From: Manis javanica
Lineage: Eukaryota > Chordata > Mammalia > Pholidota > Manidae
Direction: 5' to 3'
Assembly (NCBI RefSeq): GCF_040802235.1
Contig: NC_133167.1
Span: 1,131,001 to 1,195,000 of the forward strand
Length of the DNA stretch: 64,000 nucleotides
Under the pieces are notes generated by a model. That model saw only the letters and a list, made by a program, of their open reading frames with translations, was not told the DNA's origin and did no database searches. Below, piece after piece: positions 53,805-64,000 of the stretch. The translations under genes and the position numbers were made by a program. Within the stretch, counting starts at the first letter, position 1, and the number at the start of each line of letters is the position of its first letter.

Positions 53805-54873
53805 AAAATTTTTTTTTTACTGAGGTATGATTGATATACATTCTTATGAAGGTTTCACATGAAAAAACAATGCGGTTACTACATTTACCCATATTATCAA
53901 GTCCCTACCCACACCCCAATGCAGTCACTGTCCATCAGTGCAGCAAGTTGCCAGAGATCCACTGTGTCCCTTCTCTGTGATACACTGTTCTCCCCGTGAT
54001 CCCCCACACCGTGTGTACTAAACATAATACCCCTCAGTCCCTCCCTCCCCACCCGCCCTCCCCCACTCCTCCCCTTTGGTAACCACTAGTCCCCTTCTTG
54101 GAGTCTCTGGGTCTGCTGCCATTTTGTTCCTTCAGTTTTGCTTCATTGTCATACTCCACAAATGAGGGAAATCATTTGGTATTTGTCTTTCTCCACCTGG
54201 CTTATTTCACTGAGCATAATGTCCTCCAGCTCCATCCATGTTGTTGCAAATGGTAGGATTTGTTTCTTTCTTACGGCTGAGTAATACTCCATTGTACATA
54301 TATACTACATCTTCTTCATCCATTCATCTACTGATGGACACTTAGGTTGCTTCCATATCTTGGTTATTGTAAAAAGTGCTGCAATAAACATAGGGGTGCA
54401 TCTGTCTTTTTGAATCTGAGAAGTTGTATTCTTTGGATATATTCCAAGGAGTGGGATTCTAGGGTCAAATGGTATTTCTATTTTTAGTTTTTTGAGGAAT
54501 CTCCATATTGCTTTCCACAATGGTTGAACTAGCTCACATTCCCACCAGCAGTGTAGGAGGGTTCCCCTTTCTCCACATCCTCGCCAGCATTTGTTGTTGT
54601 TAGTCTTTTCGATGCCGGCCATCCTTACTGGTGTGAGGTGATATCTCATTGGGGGTTTAACGTGCATTTCCCTGATGATTAGTGATGTGGAGCATCTTCT
54701 CATGTGCCTGTTGGCACATGCATCTGAATTTCTTCTTTGGAAAACTGTCTCTTCATGTCCTCTGCCCATTTGTTAATTGGGTTATCTTCTTTTTGGGTGC
54801 TGAGGTGTGTAAGTTCTTTATATATTTTGGATGTTAACCCCTTGTCGGATATGTCATGTACAAATATATTCTC
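53805..54873 (-). mobile_element. Younger truncated L1, antisense, with 11-bp target-site duplication
   Basis: The 11-mer atgtttaactt lies directly left (53794-53804) and right (54874-54884). The poly(A) appears as a T-run at the left. Reading on the minus strand, ORF2's C-terminus is preserved as a 154-codon frame (54305-54769: [40 protein letters not shown], ...KKM). The 3' UTR follows to the left. The copy is 5'-truncated to about 1.07 kb and is much better preserved than the L1 it interrupts, hence younger. Confidence 0.93.
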
Positions 54874-54884
54874 ATGTTTAACTT

Positions 54885-55165
54885 TAATGAACTGCCAAAC
54901 TGTTTCCTTAGAAATCGTATGATTTTACCTTCTCACCAGCAATATAGGAGACTTTTTGTTGCTCTTTGTAATCAGACTTTAAAGTTTTAGCCATTCTAGT
55001 GAGCATACAGTGGTATCTCATGGATTTAATTTGTATTTCCTAATTATTAATTATGTTGAACATATTGTCAGTGTGCTTATTCCCCAACTATATGCCTTCT
55101 TTGATGACATAAATATTAAAATCCTTTGCCCATTTATTTGTCTGTCTTATTTAAAAGTTTATGTA
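54885..55165 (-). mobile_element. Older L1 3' region, antisense, part 2
   Basis: Resumes the host L1 exactly after the younger insertion: 'aatgaactgccaaactgttt', 'agccattctagtgagcatac', 'atttgtatttcctaattatt', 'aaatcctttgcccatttatt'. An AT-rich simple region (55165-55265) follows. Confidence 0.85.
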
Positions 55166-55309
55166 TTTATAAACTATATATATAAGTATACATACATATA
55201 AGCTTTTAAATAAGGACTGGTATCAAATGTAGTCAAATATATATACATATATATGTCAAAAATGTAATTGTCAAGTATTTTCTTCCAGTCTGTGACTTAC
55301 GTGGTATGT

Positions 55310-56779
55310 AGGCGACCTCTGATATTTACGCTATTGTTTAATCCCCTTCCCTTGAGGGCAGGCTTGACTTGGTTACCTCCTTCCAGTGCGTGGTGTGTGC
55401 AAAGACTGGGTTCTCATTTGGTCTCTCTCTCATCGTTTTCTCTGGGGTCAGACAGCTTTCGTATTCTGACAACACTTGGGCACCACGGAGAGGGAGCCAC
55501 TGGGCAAGGAGGGGAGTCGTCCAGTGAGGAGCTGGCATCTGTCAGCCGTCACAGGGCAGGCCCAGCAGTGCAGGTGCAGTCAGCACCTCGACTGGGTCCG
55601 TGAGTGACCCTGGGAAAGGATCACCCAGTAAGCTGCCCCCAGATCGCAGACCTGCAGCGACTTTGTGAGACAATATGTGTTTTTGTTTTGAACTGCTAAA
55701 ATTCAGGATATACAGAAGCATCACTAGATAACTGTGAGGGGGACAATAATAAATCATCACTGGACAGGCCTCTGAGCCCCCAGAGTCATACCAGCAGAGA
55801 TCAAGGTGAGAGAGCTGTTCAGCTAAAGCACTCTGTGCCTTTCCTGTGGGAGGCAGATGGCTTGAAGAACAGGGCTGAGAGCTCGGAGGGCAGAGCCACG
55901 GGGTATGATCCCAGGCCATCGGTCGTCATCGAGGAACTTGGAGCAGTCCCAGCTGATTTCAAAACTGTGCTGGTCCAGTGACACCTTGTGCGTCCCGTTT
56001 CCCCCATTTTTGAACAGGAATGTCTACAGAAGTTTCCCCCATTTTTGAACAGGAATGTCTATAGAAGTTACCCTGTGTCTGTCCCATCATTATATGTTGG
56101 GTGTGTGGAAATTCAAATAACCTCTAATTTCACAAATCTACAGATTGAAAAAACCTGAACTCATGGGCTGTAATTAAGGACCTGTGTCTGAGGAGCCTCA
56201 CCCATACTTGGTCTAATGTCAGTGAGGACGTTCTAGACTTGGAGCTGATGCAGCAATGAGATGAGATTTGGGGGAACCCTTGGATGAATGAGTGCATTTT
56301 TCAGTGGGGGATAAATTAATCAAATGAATACAGAATAGAATACAGAATACAGCAAGAATTATGGGGTGTTACTTCTAAGATTAGATTATAAAACAACTCT
56401 GGCTTCCATCTTGGGGTTTTCTCTCCTTGCCACCCCCCACCCCAACTCCCCACCTTGTTGCTCATTCTGGGGAAAGTCCACTGCAGTGTCAGTGGTCAGT
56501 CCTGTCAAAAGAGTTGCACTGGTGAGCTTGGAAGGTCTTCTGTGGTCTGTCCATGGACACGTAAGTGATCTTGGAAGTGGATTCTCCCCACGCTGAGCCT
56601 CAGAGCACCACAGCCCAGACCGACCCTTTGCTGCCTCAAGAGAGAGCTCGAGTCAGAACAGACTTGCTATGCTGTGTCCACATTCTTGACCCACAGAAAC
56701 TGTGAGATGATGAATGGTTACAATTTTTAGCGTCTGAAGTTTTAGGATAGTTTATTAGCTGGTAATAGATAACTGATAG
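55310..56779 (+). mobile_element. MaLR (MLT1-type, ERVL-MaLR) proviral remnant: LTR - short internal - LTR
   Basis: LTR-like block 1, about 55310-55735: 'taatccccttcccttgaggg', 'gacctgcagcgactttgtga', ending 'atcactagataactg'. Internal remnant, about 55736-56369: 'cctttcctgtgggaggcag', 'cccatttttgaacaggaatg', 'cttggagctgatgcagcaat', 'gagatgagatttgggggaac', as in MaLR internal 3' ends. LTR-like block 2, about 56370-56779: 'gattagattataaaacaact', 'ctggcttccatcttggggtt', 'ttgacccacagaaactgtga', ending 'taatagataactgatag'. Most of the internal region is gone. Old, heavily eroded fossil, shared by most placentals by family age. Confidence 0.7.
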
Positions 56780-57250
56780 AGCTATTTGTGTTCCTATGTA
56801 AATTTCAGAATTAGCTCATCAATAGCTACCATAAAAGCTTGTTGCAAGTTTGACTGGGTTTGCACTGAAACTATAGATGTAATTTGGTTGAATGGATATC
56901 TTAACAGTATAGAGTATTCCAATTCATGAACACCATTTCTCTCACCATTTATGTAGGCTATCTTTAATTTTTAAAAATTTTGTAGTTTTACACAAACTTA
57001 TCTTGTGCTTCTTTTGTTAGATTTATGTTGAAGCATTTCATTTCTTGGTACTATTGTGAGTGGCACTTTTAAAATTTCAAATCCAATTATTTATTGCTAA
57101 TATATGGAAATATTATTGATTTTATGTGGTGACTTTGTATTCTGAGACTTTGCTAAACTTATGTATTGTTCTAAGAGATAGTTTGTAGATTCTTTAAAGT
57201 TCTCCATGTAAACAATCGTGAAGTCTTAATTTGCATTATCTCCTAAAGTT
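56780..57250 (-). mobile_element. Old L1 ORF2 C-terminal fragment, antisense
   Basis: 'agctcatcaatagctaccat', 'ttgaatggatatcttaacag', 'tatagagtattccaattcat' and 'gactttgtattctgagactt' follow the antisense end of ORF2. No long frame. Confidence 0.75.
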
Positions 57251-57345
57251 AAGCGTATGTAACAGTGACCCAGCAATTTTAGTTTACTGCCTTTTGCTCA
57301 TGGCCATCAAAAGACATGCACAAGATTCCTCATAGCAGTTATCTG
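57251..57345 (+). mobile_element. Short L1 3' fragment, sense
   Basis: 'gtaacagtgacccagcaatt' through 'agacatgcacaagattcctc' then 'atagcag' matches the sense L1 phrase 'tgacccagcaattctactcct ... tgttcatagcagc'. Confidence 0.55.
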
Positions 57346-57384
57346 AGTTGTTCCATTTTTGGATCTCTCATGACGTTCACTTCT

Positions 57385-57540
57385 ATGTCCACATTCCTGG
57401 CTCACAACTGTGAGATAACATGTTTGGTTTTTTAGACTCTATATTTTGGGGGTAGTTTATTAACTAGAAATAGATAACTAATAGAGCTCTTTGCCTTTCT
57501 CTATAAATGATAGAATTGGCTCATCAATATCTACCAAAAA
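57385..57540 (+). repeat. Old local duplicate of the LTR-end / L1 junction at 56690-56845
   Basis: Both stretches run: 'tgtccacattc', 'aactgtgagat', 'tagtttatta', 'agataact.atagagct', 'ttagctcatcaatatctacc'-like text. Because the copy includes both the LTR end and the L1 flank across the same junction, a duplication of host DNA explains it better than two insertions. Divergence is considerable. Confidence 0.6.
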
Positions 57541-58709
57541 AAAAATCATCGAGCCACTTCCTTAGTGTTTGTGTGTTGTGTATGGGGATGGATGAGATTG
57601 TAGGGGCTCAAATGGAGATAGTGACCTCAGAGAGCACTGGGTGGGGGGGCAAGTAGACTGCAGAGAGATGAGGGGCAAGGACGCCCCGTAGGGGCACTGC
57701 CATTTAAATGGCATGAAGGAGAGGGTCCAACAGAAGTGTCTGGGTAGGAATGATCAACGGTGTTTGGAATGAATGTGGATTGCTGAGCATCCCAGATACT
57801 AAAGGAGGAGGAGTGTGGATATCCGCATCTGCTCAGAGGTCATCGCTGATAATCAGGACTAAAAAGTGGCAGTTGACTTGGTGGCACTAGTGTGAGCAGT
57901 TAGATGCAGTGATGGGTGTAGAGTCTGATTTTAACAACTTGCATGAGGAGTGAGGGAGAGATTTAAGAAGACTATGGAGATGTCTGAGCTAAAGGGAAAG
58001 ATGAGTGATATTTGGATATGTTTGAAGCCCTGAGGAGAATGAATCAGGAAAGAGAAAGGTCAAAATTAAATGAGAGAGAGGATGCTTGTTGGCAGAGAAT
58101 CCTGAAGGAGCCTGGAGGAATAAATGTCGTAGAACTGTAAGCCTAGTATAGTATTCAGCCTTGAGCAGCATGAGGACAATTCATCCTGTGAAGCTAGAAG
58201 GAAGTAGGCAAAGATAGGGGTGCCATGGAGACAAGGCAAAATGTTGATGCCTGATAGCCCATGTTTTCTGTGAAGCTCGTGATGAGCTCATCTGCTGAGA
58301 TGATGCAGTTCGGATGATTTAGTTCAGTTCAACATATATTCAGCATCCACTGGGTGCCGTAAGCAGGGGCAGATGTGCTCACTGTGCTTGAAGCACAGTC
58401 ACACACGTACACAGAGCTGCCATCATTGTAACATGAAAATGCATTGGTAAACATTTCTGCAGGGAAGGAAGGGCCTGCGAGAAGAGTGCATAGATCTGCC
58501 TCGGGGTTGGCACTGGGCCTGTGCTGGAGGAGAGCACAGGGGAATGTGGTGGAGGCGTAGCCAGCAAGCTATGAAGGAGGGTCACTCTGGGCACAGCACA
58601 GACTTGTTACCAGAGGAGCGCTGCCTTTCTGTGACAAGGGAGGGACCAGGGTTGCCCAGACAGTGCTGACAAGGCCGACTTCTCTCTGCTTATCTTACAA
58701 ACCTTACCA
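57541..58709. other. Unresolved purine-rich intergenic stretch
   Basis: G/A-rich on the + strand with no gene and no repeat I can name. The style (many 'gagagag', 'gaagga' words) suggests an old unclassified repeat or unique sequence. Confidence 0.35.
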
Positions 58710-61700
58710 TAGGAGGCGCTCAGATGGCGACCTGAGTAGGGTGGCAGAAATCTCCTCCCAAAATCATATATATTTTTGAAAATACAGCAAATATAGCTAT
58801 TCCTAAAAGACACACAGTACAACAGCCAGGCTAGCTACATCTACACATCTGCGAGAACTCAGCATCTCATGAAAAGGGTAAGATACAAAGCCGTGACCCG
58901 GTGGGACCCGAGCACTCCCCCCACCCCAGCTCACCAGCCAGAGGAAAAGAATCAGAGTTGGGAGGGAGTGGACGCACAGGACTGCTGAATAACCAGCCCT
59001 AGTAATCCACACCAGGAGCACAGACACACATCGCATGGTGCACTGGATATTAGAGAAACGGAAAAGTAAAATCTGAGATGGAGACTGTGAGTGGATCCCC
59101 ATAGCAGCTCCCCTGGGAAAAAAGAAAAGCAGGTGCTTTAAAAGTCTTAAAGGGACAAGGGTTTAACAGATGGACAAAATTGTCCTGGCACACAGCCCAG
59201 CAGGCTGGGAATCTTAAGGAACTTCAGGTGCCCTAACCAACGCAGCTCCAAAGCCCCTCATGGTGATAAGCGGCCTGCTGTTCTTTCCCCATGGCCAGCG
59301 CTGCAAGCAAATTGGCTGACCTGCCACTGCTGCAGAAAGGTGGGGAGCAGCCCTGCCCACAGCAATCACACAGTCTTGGCCCAGTGCGCACCTAACTGGG
59401 CCAGACCCAGAGGCTGCCGCCAGCACACAGCTACCCAGCACAGACAGAAGAAGCCAGTGCAAAGTCCAGAAGGCACAAAGGGGTGCCATTCTTGCAGGAG
59501 AACACACCCAGCAAGCCTGAGACACCTGGCAGTGTCCTAGACCATCCCGAGGACCACCCCGCCCACAGCAGCTCAGGGAATTAACCCAGAGACTGCTCCC
59601 TGTGTGAGGGTAACTGGCACAGGCAGTGGAGAAGGGCAAGGCAACCAGCAAGCAGGAAGGGACTTTGTTCTCCCAGCTGACACACGTGCCACCTGCCAGT
59701 GATCACTTCTATTGTCATGAAAAGGCAGAAGAACCTGGTCCAGTCCAGAATCACTCAGACAACCCCCAAGAGAGGGCCTGGGGAGATAGCTATAACCAGT
59801 CTTCCTGAAAAAGAATTCAAAATAGAAGTCATAACCATGCTGATGGAGCTGAAGAGAAATATGTAAAAGCTAAGGGATAAAGTCCAGAGTGAGATAACAG
59901 AAATGAAACAATCAATAGAAGGACTTAAGAGCAGACTGGATGAGGTGCAAGAGACTGTTAATGGACTAGAAATCGGAAAATAGGAACACAGAGAAGCTGA
60001 TGCAGAGAGAGGTAAAATGATCTCTAGGAATGAAAGAATATTAAGAGAACTGTGTGACCAATCCAAATGGAACAATATTTGCATAATAGGGGTACGAGAA
60101 GAAGAAGAGAGAGAAAAAGGGATAGAAAGTGTCTTTGAAGAAATAATTGCTGAAAACTTCCCCAAGCTGGGGCAGGAAATAGTCTTTCAGACCACGGAAG
60201 CCCACAGATCTCCCAACAAAAGGGACCCAAGGAGGACAACACCAAGACATAATAATTAAAATGGCAAAGATCAAAGACAAGGACAGGGTATTAAAGGCAG
60301 CGAGAGAGAGAAAAAAGGTCACTACAAAGGAAAGCCTATCAGGCTATCATCAGACTTCTCAGCAGAAACCTTACAGGCCAGAAGGGAATGGCATGATATA
60401 CTTAATGCAATGAAACAGAAGGACCTTGAACCAAGGATACTGTATCCAGCAAGATTATCATTTAATATTTGAAGGAGGGATTAAACAATTTTCAGATAAG
60501 CAAAAGTTGAGGGAATTTGCCTGCCACAAACCACCTCTACAAAGGATTTTAAAGGGACTGCTCTAGATGTAATTACTCCTAAGGCTAAACAGATGTCACC
60601 AGAGAAAATAAAATCACAGCACAGAAAGCAGAACAACCAAATACTAACTAAAGGCAAAAAATAAAATCAGCTATACACAAAAGCAGTCAAGGGAAACACA
60701 AAAGAGAACAGAATAAAACACCTAACATGAAAAGAGTAGAGGGGGAAGAAAAAGAAGGGAGAGAAATAAAGAATCACCAGATTGTGTTTATAATAGTGTA
60801 ATAAGTGAGTTAAAGTTAGACTTTTAGATAGTAAAGAAGCTACCATTGAACCTTTGGTAACCATGAATCCAAAGCCTACAATGGCAATAAGTACATATCG
60901 ATAATCACCCTAAATGTAAATGGACTGAATGCACCAATCAAAAGACACAGAGTAATAGAATGGATAAAAAAGCTAGACCCGTCTATATGCTGCTTACAAG
61001 AGACTCACCTCAAACCCAAAGACATGCACAGACTAAAAGTCAAGGGATGGAAAAAGATATTTCACGCAAACAATAGGGAGAAAAAAGCAGGTGTTGCAGT
61101 CCTTGTATCAGACAAAATAGACTTCAAAACAAAGAAAGTAACAAGAGATAAAGAAGGACATTACATAATGATAAAGGGGTCAGTCCAACAAGAGGATATA
61201 ACCATTATAAATATCTATGCACCCAACACAGGAGCACCTACATATGTGAAACAAATACTAACAGAATTAAAGGGGGAAATAGAAGGCAGTGCATTCATTT
61301 TAGGAGACTTCAACACACCACTCACCCCAAAGGACAGATCCACCAGACAGAAAATAAGTAAGGACACGGAGACACTGAACAACACACTAGAGCAGATGGA
61401 ATTAACATCTACAGAACTCTACACCCAAAAGCAACAGGATACACATTCTTCTCAAGTGCACATGGAACATTTTCCAGAATCGACCACATACTAGGCCACA
61501 AAAAGAGCCTCAGTAAATTCAGAAAGATTGAAAATCTACCAAACAACTTCTCAGATCACAAAGGTATAAAATTAGAAATAAATTGTATAAAGAAAACAAA
61601 AAGGTGCACAAACACATGGAGGCTTAAGAACATGCTCCAAAATAATCAATGGATCAATGAACAAATTAAAACAGAGGTCAAGCAATATATGGAGACAAAT

Positions 61701-64000
61701 AACAACAACAGCACAAAGCCCCAACTGCTGTGGGAAGCAGCGAAGGCAGTTCTAAGAGGAAAGTGTATAGCAATCCAGGCCTGTTTAAAGAAGGAAGAAC
61801 AATCCCAAATGAATAGTTTAAAGTCATGATTATTGAAACTGGAAAAAGAAGAACAAATGAGGCCCAAAGTCGGCAGAAGGGGGACATAATAAAGATCAGA
61901 GAATAAATAAATAAAATTGAGAAGAATAAAATAATAGAAAAAAATCAATGAAACTAAGAGCTTGTTTTTTGAAAAAATAAACAAAACAGATAAGCCTCTA
62001 GTCAGACTTACTAAGAGAAAAAGAGAATCTGCGCACATCAACAGAATCAGAAATGAGAAAGGAAAAATCACGATGGTCCCCACAGAAATACAAAGAATTA
62101 TTAGAGTATACTATGAAAATCTATATGCTAACAAACTGGATAACATAGAAGAAATGGACAACTTTCTAGAAAAATACAACCTTCCAAGACTGACCAAGGA
62201 AGAAATAGAAAATCTAAGCAGACCAATTACCAGCAATGAAATTGAAGTGGTAATCAAAAAGCTACCCAAGAACAAAAACCCCAGGCCAGATGGATTCACC
62301 ACTGAATTTTATCAGACATTTAGAGAAGATATAATACCCATTCTCCTTAAAGTTTTCCAAAAAATAGAAGAGGAGGGAATACTTCCAAACTCATTCTATG
62401 AAGCCAGCATCACTCTAATACCAAAACCAGGCAAAGACCCCACAAGAAAAGAAAATTACAGACCAATATCCCTGATGATATAGATGCAAAAATACTCAAC
62501 AAAATATTAGCAAACTAAATTCAAAAACACATCAAGAGGATCATACACCATGACCAAGTGGGATTCATCCCAGGGATGCAAGGATGGTACAACATTTGAA
62601 AATCCATCAACATCATCCACCACATAAACAAAAAGAGGGACCAAAACCACATGATCATCTCCATAGGTACTGAAAAAGCATTTGACAAAATTCAACATCC
62701 ATTCATGATAAAACTCTCAACAAAATGGGTATAGAGGGCAAGTAACTCAACATAATAAAGACCATATATGACAAACACACAGCCAACATCATAGTTAACA
62801 GCGAGAAGCTGAAAGCTTTTCAGGTAAGATTGGGAACAAGACAGGGCTGCCCACTCTCCCCACTGTTATTCAACAGAGTCCTGGAGGTCCTAGCCATGGC
62901 AATCAGACAAAACAAAGAAATACAAGGAATCCAGATTGGTAAGGAAGAAATCAAACTGACAGTATTTGCAGATGACATGATATTGTACATAAAAAACCCT
63001 GAAGACTCCACTCCAAAACTACTAGAGCTAATATCTTAATTCAGCAAAGTTGCAGGATACATAATTAATACACAGAAATCTGTTGCTTTCCTATATGCTA
63101 ATGATGAACTAGGAGAAAGAGTGATCAGGGAAACAGTTGCATCAAAAAGGATAAAATACCTAGGAATAAACCTAAGCAAGGAAGTGAAAGACCTAAACCC
63201 TGAAAACTACAAGACACTCTTAAGAGAAATTAAAGAGGTCACTAACTAATGGAAATTCATCCCATGCTCTTGGGTAGGAAGAATATTATCAAAATGGCCA
63301 TCCTGCCTAAAGCAATCTACAGATTCAATGCAATGCCTATCAAAAGCAACAGCATTCTTCAATGAACTGGAACAAATAGTTCTAAAATTCATATGGAACC
63401 ACAAATGACCCCGAATAGCCAAAGCAATCCTGAGAAGGAAGAAAAAATCAGGGGGGGGATCATGCTTCCCAACTTCGAGCTCTACTACAAAGCTGTAGTA
63501 ATCAAGACAATTTGGTTCTGGCACAAGAACAGAGCCACAGACCAGTGGAACAGAATAGAGACCCCAGAAATTAACCCAAACATATATGGTCAATTAATAT
63601 ATGATAAAGGAGCCATGGACATACAATGGGGAAATGACAGCCTCTTCAACAGCTGGTGTTGGCAAAACTGGACAACTACGTGTAAGAGAATGAAACTGGA
63701 TCACTGTCTAACCCCAAACACAAAAGTAAATTTGAAATGGATCAATGACCTGAATGTAAGTCATAAAACCATAAAACTCTTAGAAAAAAACATAGGCAAA
63801 AATCTCTTGGACATAAACATGAGCAACTTCTTCATGAACATATCTCCCCGGGGAAGGGAAACAAAAGCAAAAATGAACAAGTGGGACTATACCAAGCTGA
63901 AAAGCTTCTGTACAGCAAAGGACACCATCAGTATGGGAGAATATATTCATAAATGACAGATCCGATAAGGGGTTGACATCCAAAATACATGAAGAGCTCA
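58710..64000 (+). mobile_element. Long L1 (LINE-1), sense, running off the right edge; non-functional
   Basis: 5' UTR-like GC-richer leader from about 58715 (ggcgctcagatggcgacctg) to about 59800. ORF1 region about 59810-60480: coiled-coil part with stops, then an RRM-like frame at 60017-60259 (WNNICIIGVREEEEREKGIE). ORF2 begins about 60881 (ATGGCAATAAGTACATATCG) but meets a stop at codon 8 by a local deletion; endonuclease text follows (TLNVNGLNAP, CLQETHLKPK, FILGDFNTPL in 61024-61494). Reverse transcriptase: 61962-62483 ([27 protein letters not shown]) and 62830-63039 ([13 protein letters not shown], catalytic FADDMILYI). C-terminal part 63393-63956 is one open frame of 187 codons. At least six stops or frameshifts make it dead, yet it is the best-preserved L1 here. 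The 3' UTR and tail lie outside the window. Confidence 0.93.

Noticed and set aside
61024-63956. Treating the large L1 frames as host endonuclease/reverse-transcriptase genes
   Set aside because: They are consecutive fragments of one ORF2 in shifting frames with stops, flanked by ORF1 and 5' UTR remnants, so they belong to a dead LINE-1.

Overview
This window is nuclear DNA from a placental mammal. Two small multi-exon protein genes can be rebuilt codon by codon with proper splice sites: otospiralin (OTOS, about 35.2-36.45 kb) and COPS9/CSNAP, formerly MYEOV2 (about 38.9-43.9 kb). Both read on the + strand in the order OTOS then COPS9, which matches the neighbourhood of human 2q37.3 in reverse complement (GPC1 side to the left, olfactory-receptor/NDUFA10 side to the right, from general knowledge). 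I saw no lineage-diagnostic SINE (Alu, B1/B2, CAN-SINE, Bov-A, PRE-1, ERE, VES). L1s of several ages, MaLR LTRs and two related LTR copies dominate. That fits a SINE-poor lineage such as pangolins, but the species call is a weak inference.

Layout. 0-35 kb is GC-rich intergenic DNA with no supportable coding gene. It holds eroded L1 pieces (about 0.8-2.5, 5.2-5.9, 6.1-6.4, 9.5-13.3 kb), an L2 fragment (13.4 kb), a 90-bp retroposed mRNA-like 3' end with target-site duplications (14.0 kb), two microsatellites, several AT-rich islands that look like conserved non-coding elements, two related LTRs in opposite orientation (26.4 and 27.6 kb), and a divergent pair of CTCF-like motifs (31.36 and 32.32 kb). 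35.2-36.45 kb is OTOS with a TATA box. 37.8-38.8 kb is an unusually GC-rich L1 remnant that abuts the COPS9 CpG-island promoter. 38.9-43.9 kb is COPS9.

COPS9 intron 2 carries the most interesting local structure: a tandem duplication (about 212 bp) interleaved with an inverted duplication (137 bp), with 3-4 bp of microhomology at both inner junctions. This is the signature of a replication template switch. 43.9-47.6 kb is gene-free. From 47.6 kb to the end the window is AT-richer and almost wholly nested transposons: opposing L1s, an MST/MLT1 LTR, a Tigger-type DNA transposon with TA duplications, a truncated younger L1 with an 11-bp target duplication, a MaLR proviral remnant, and a long L1 with 5' UTR, ORF1 and ORF2 remnants running off the right edge.

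The two genes do not obviously work together. OTOS encodes a small secreted inner-ear protein. COPS9 encodes the ubiquitous ninth COP9-signalosome subunit. About 2.6 kb separates the OTOS poly(A) signal from the COPS9 start codon. I found no novel coding system; the unusual items are structural (template switch, possible LTR kinship of the OTOS first exon, GC-rich L1 at a promoter).
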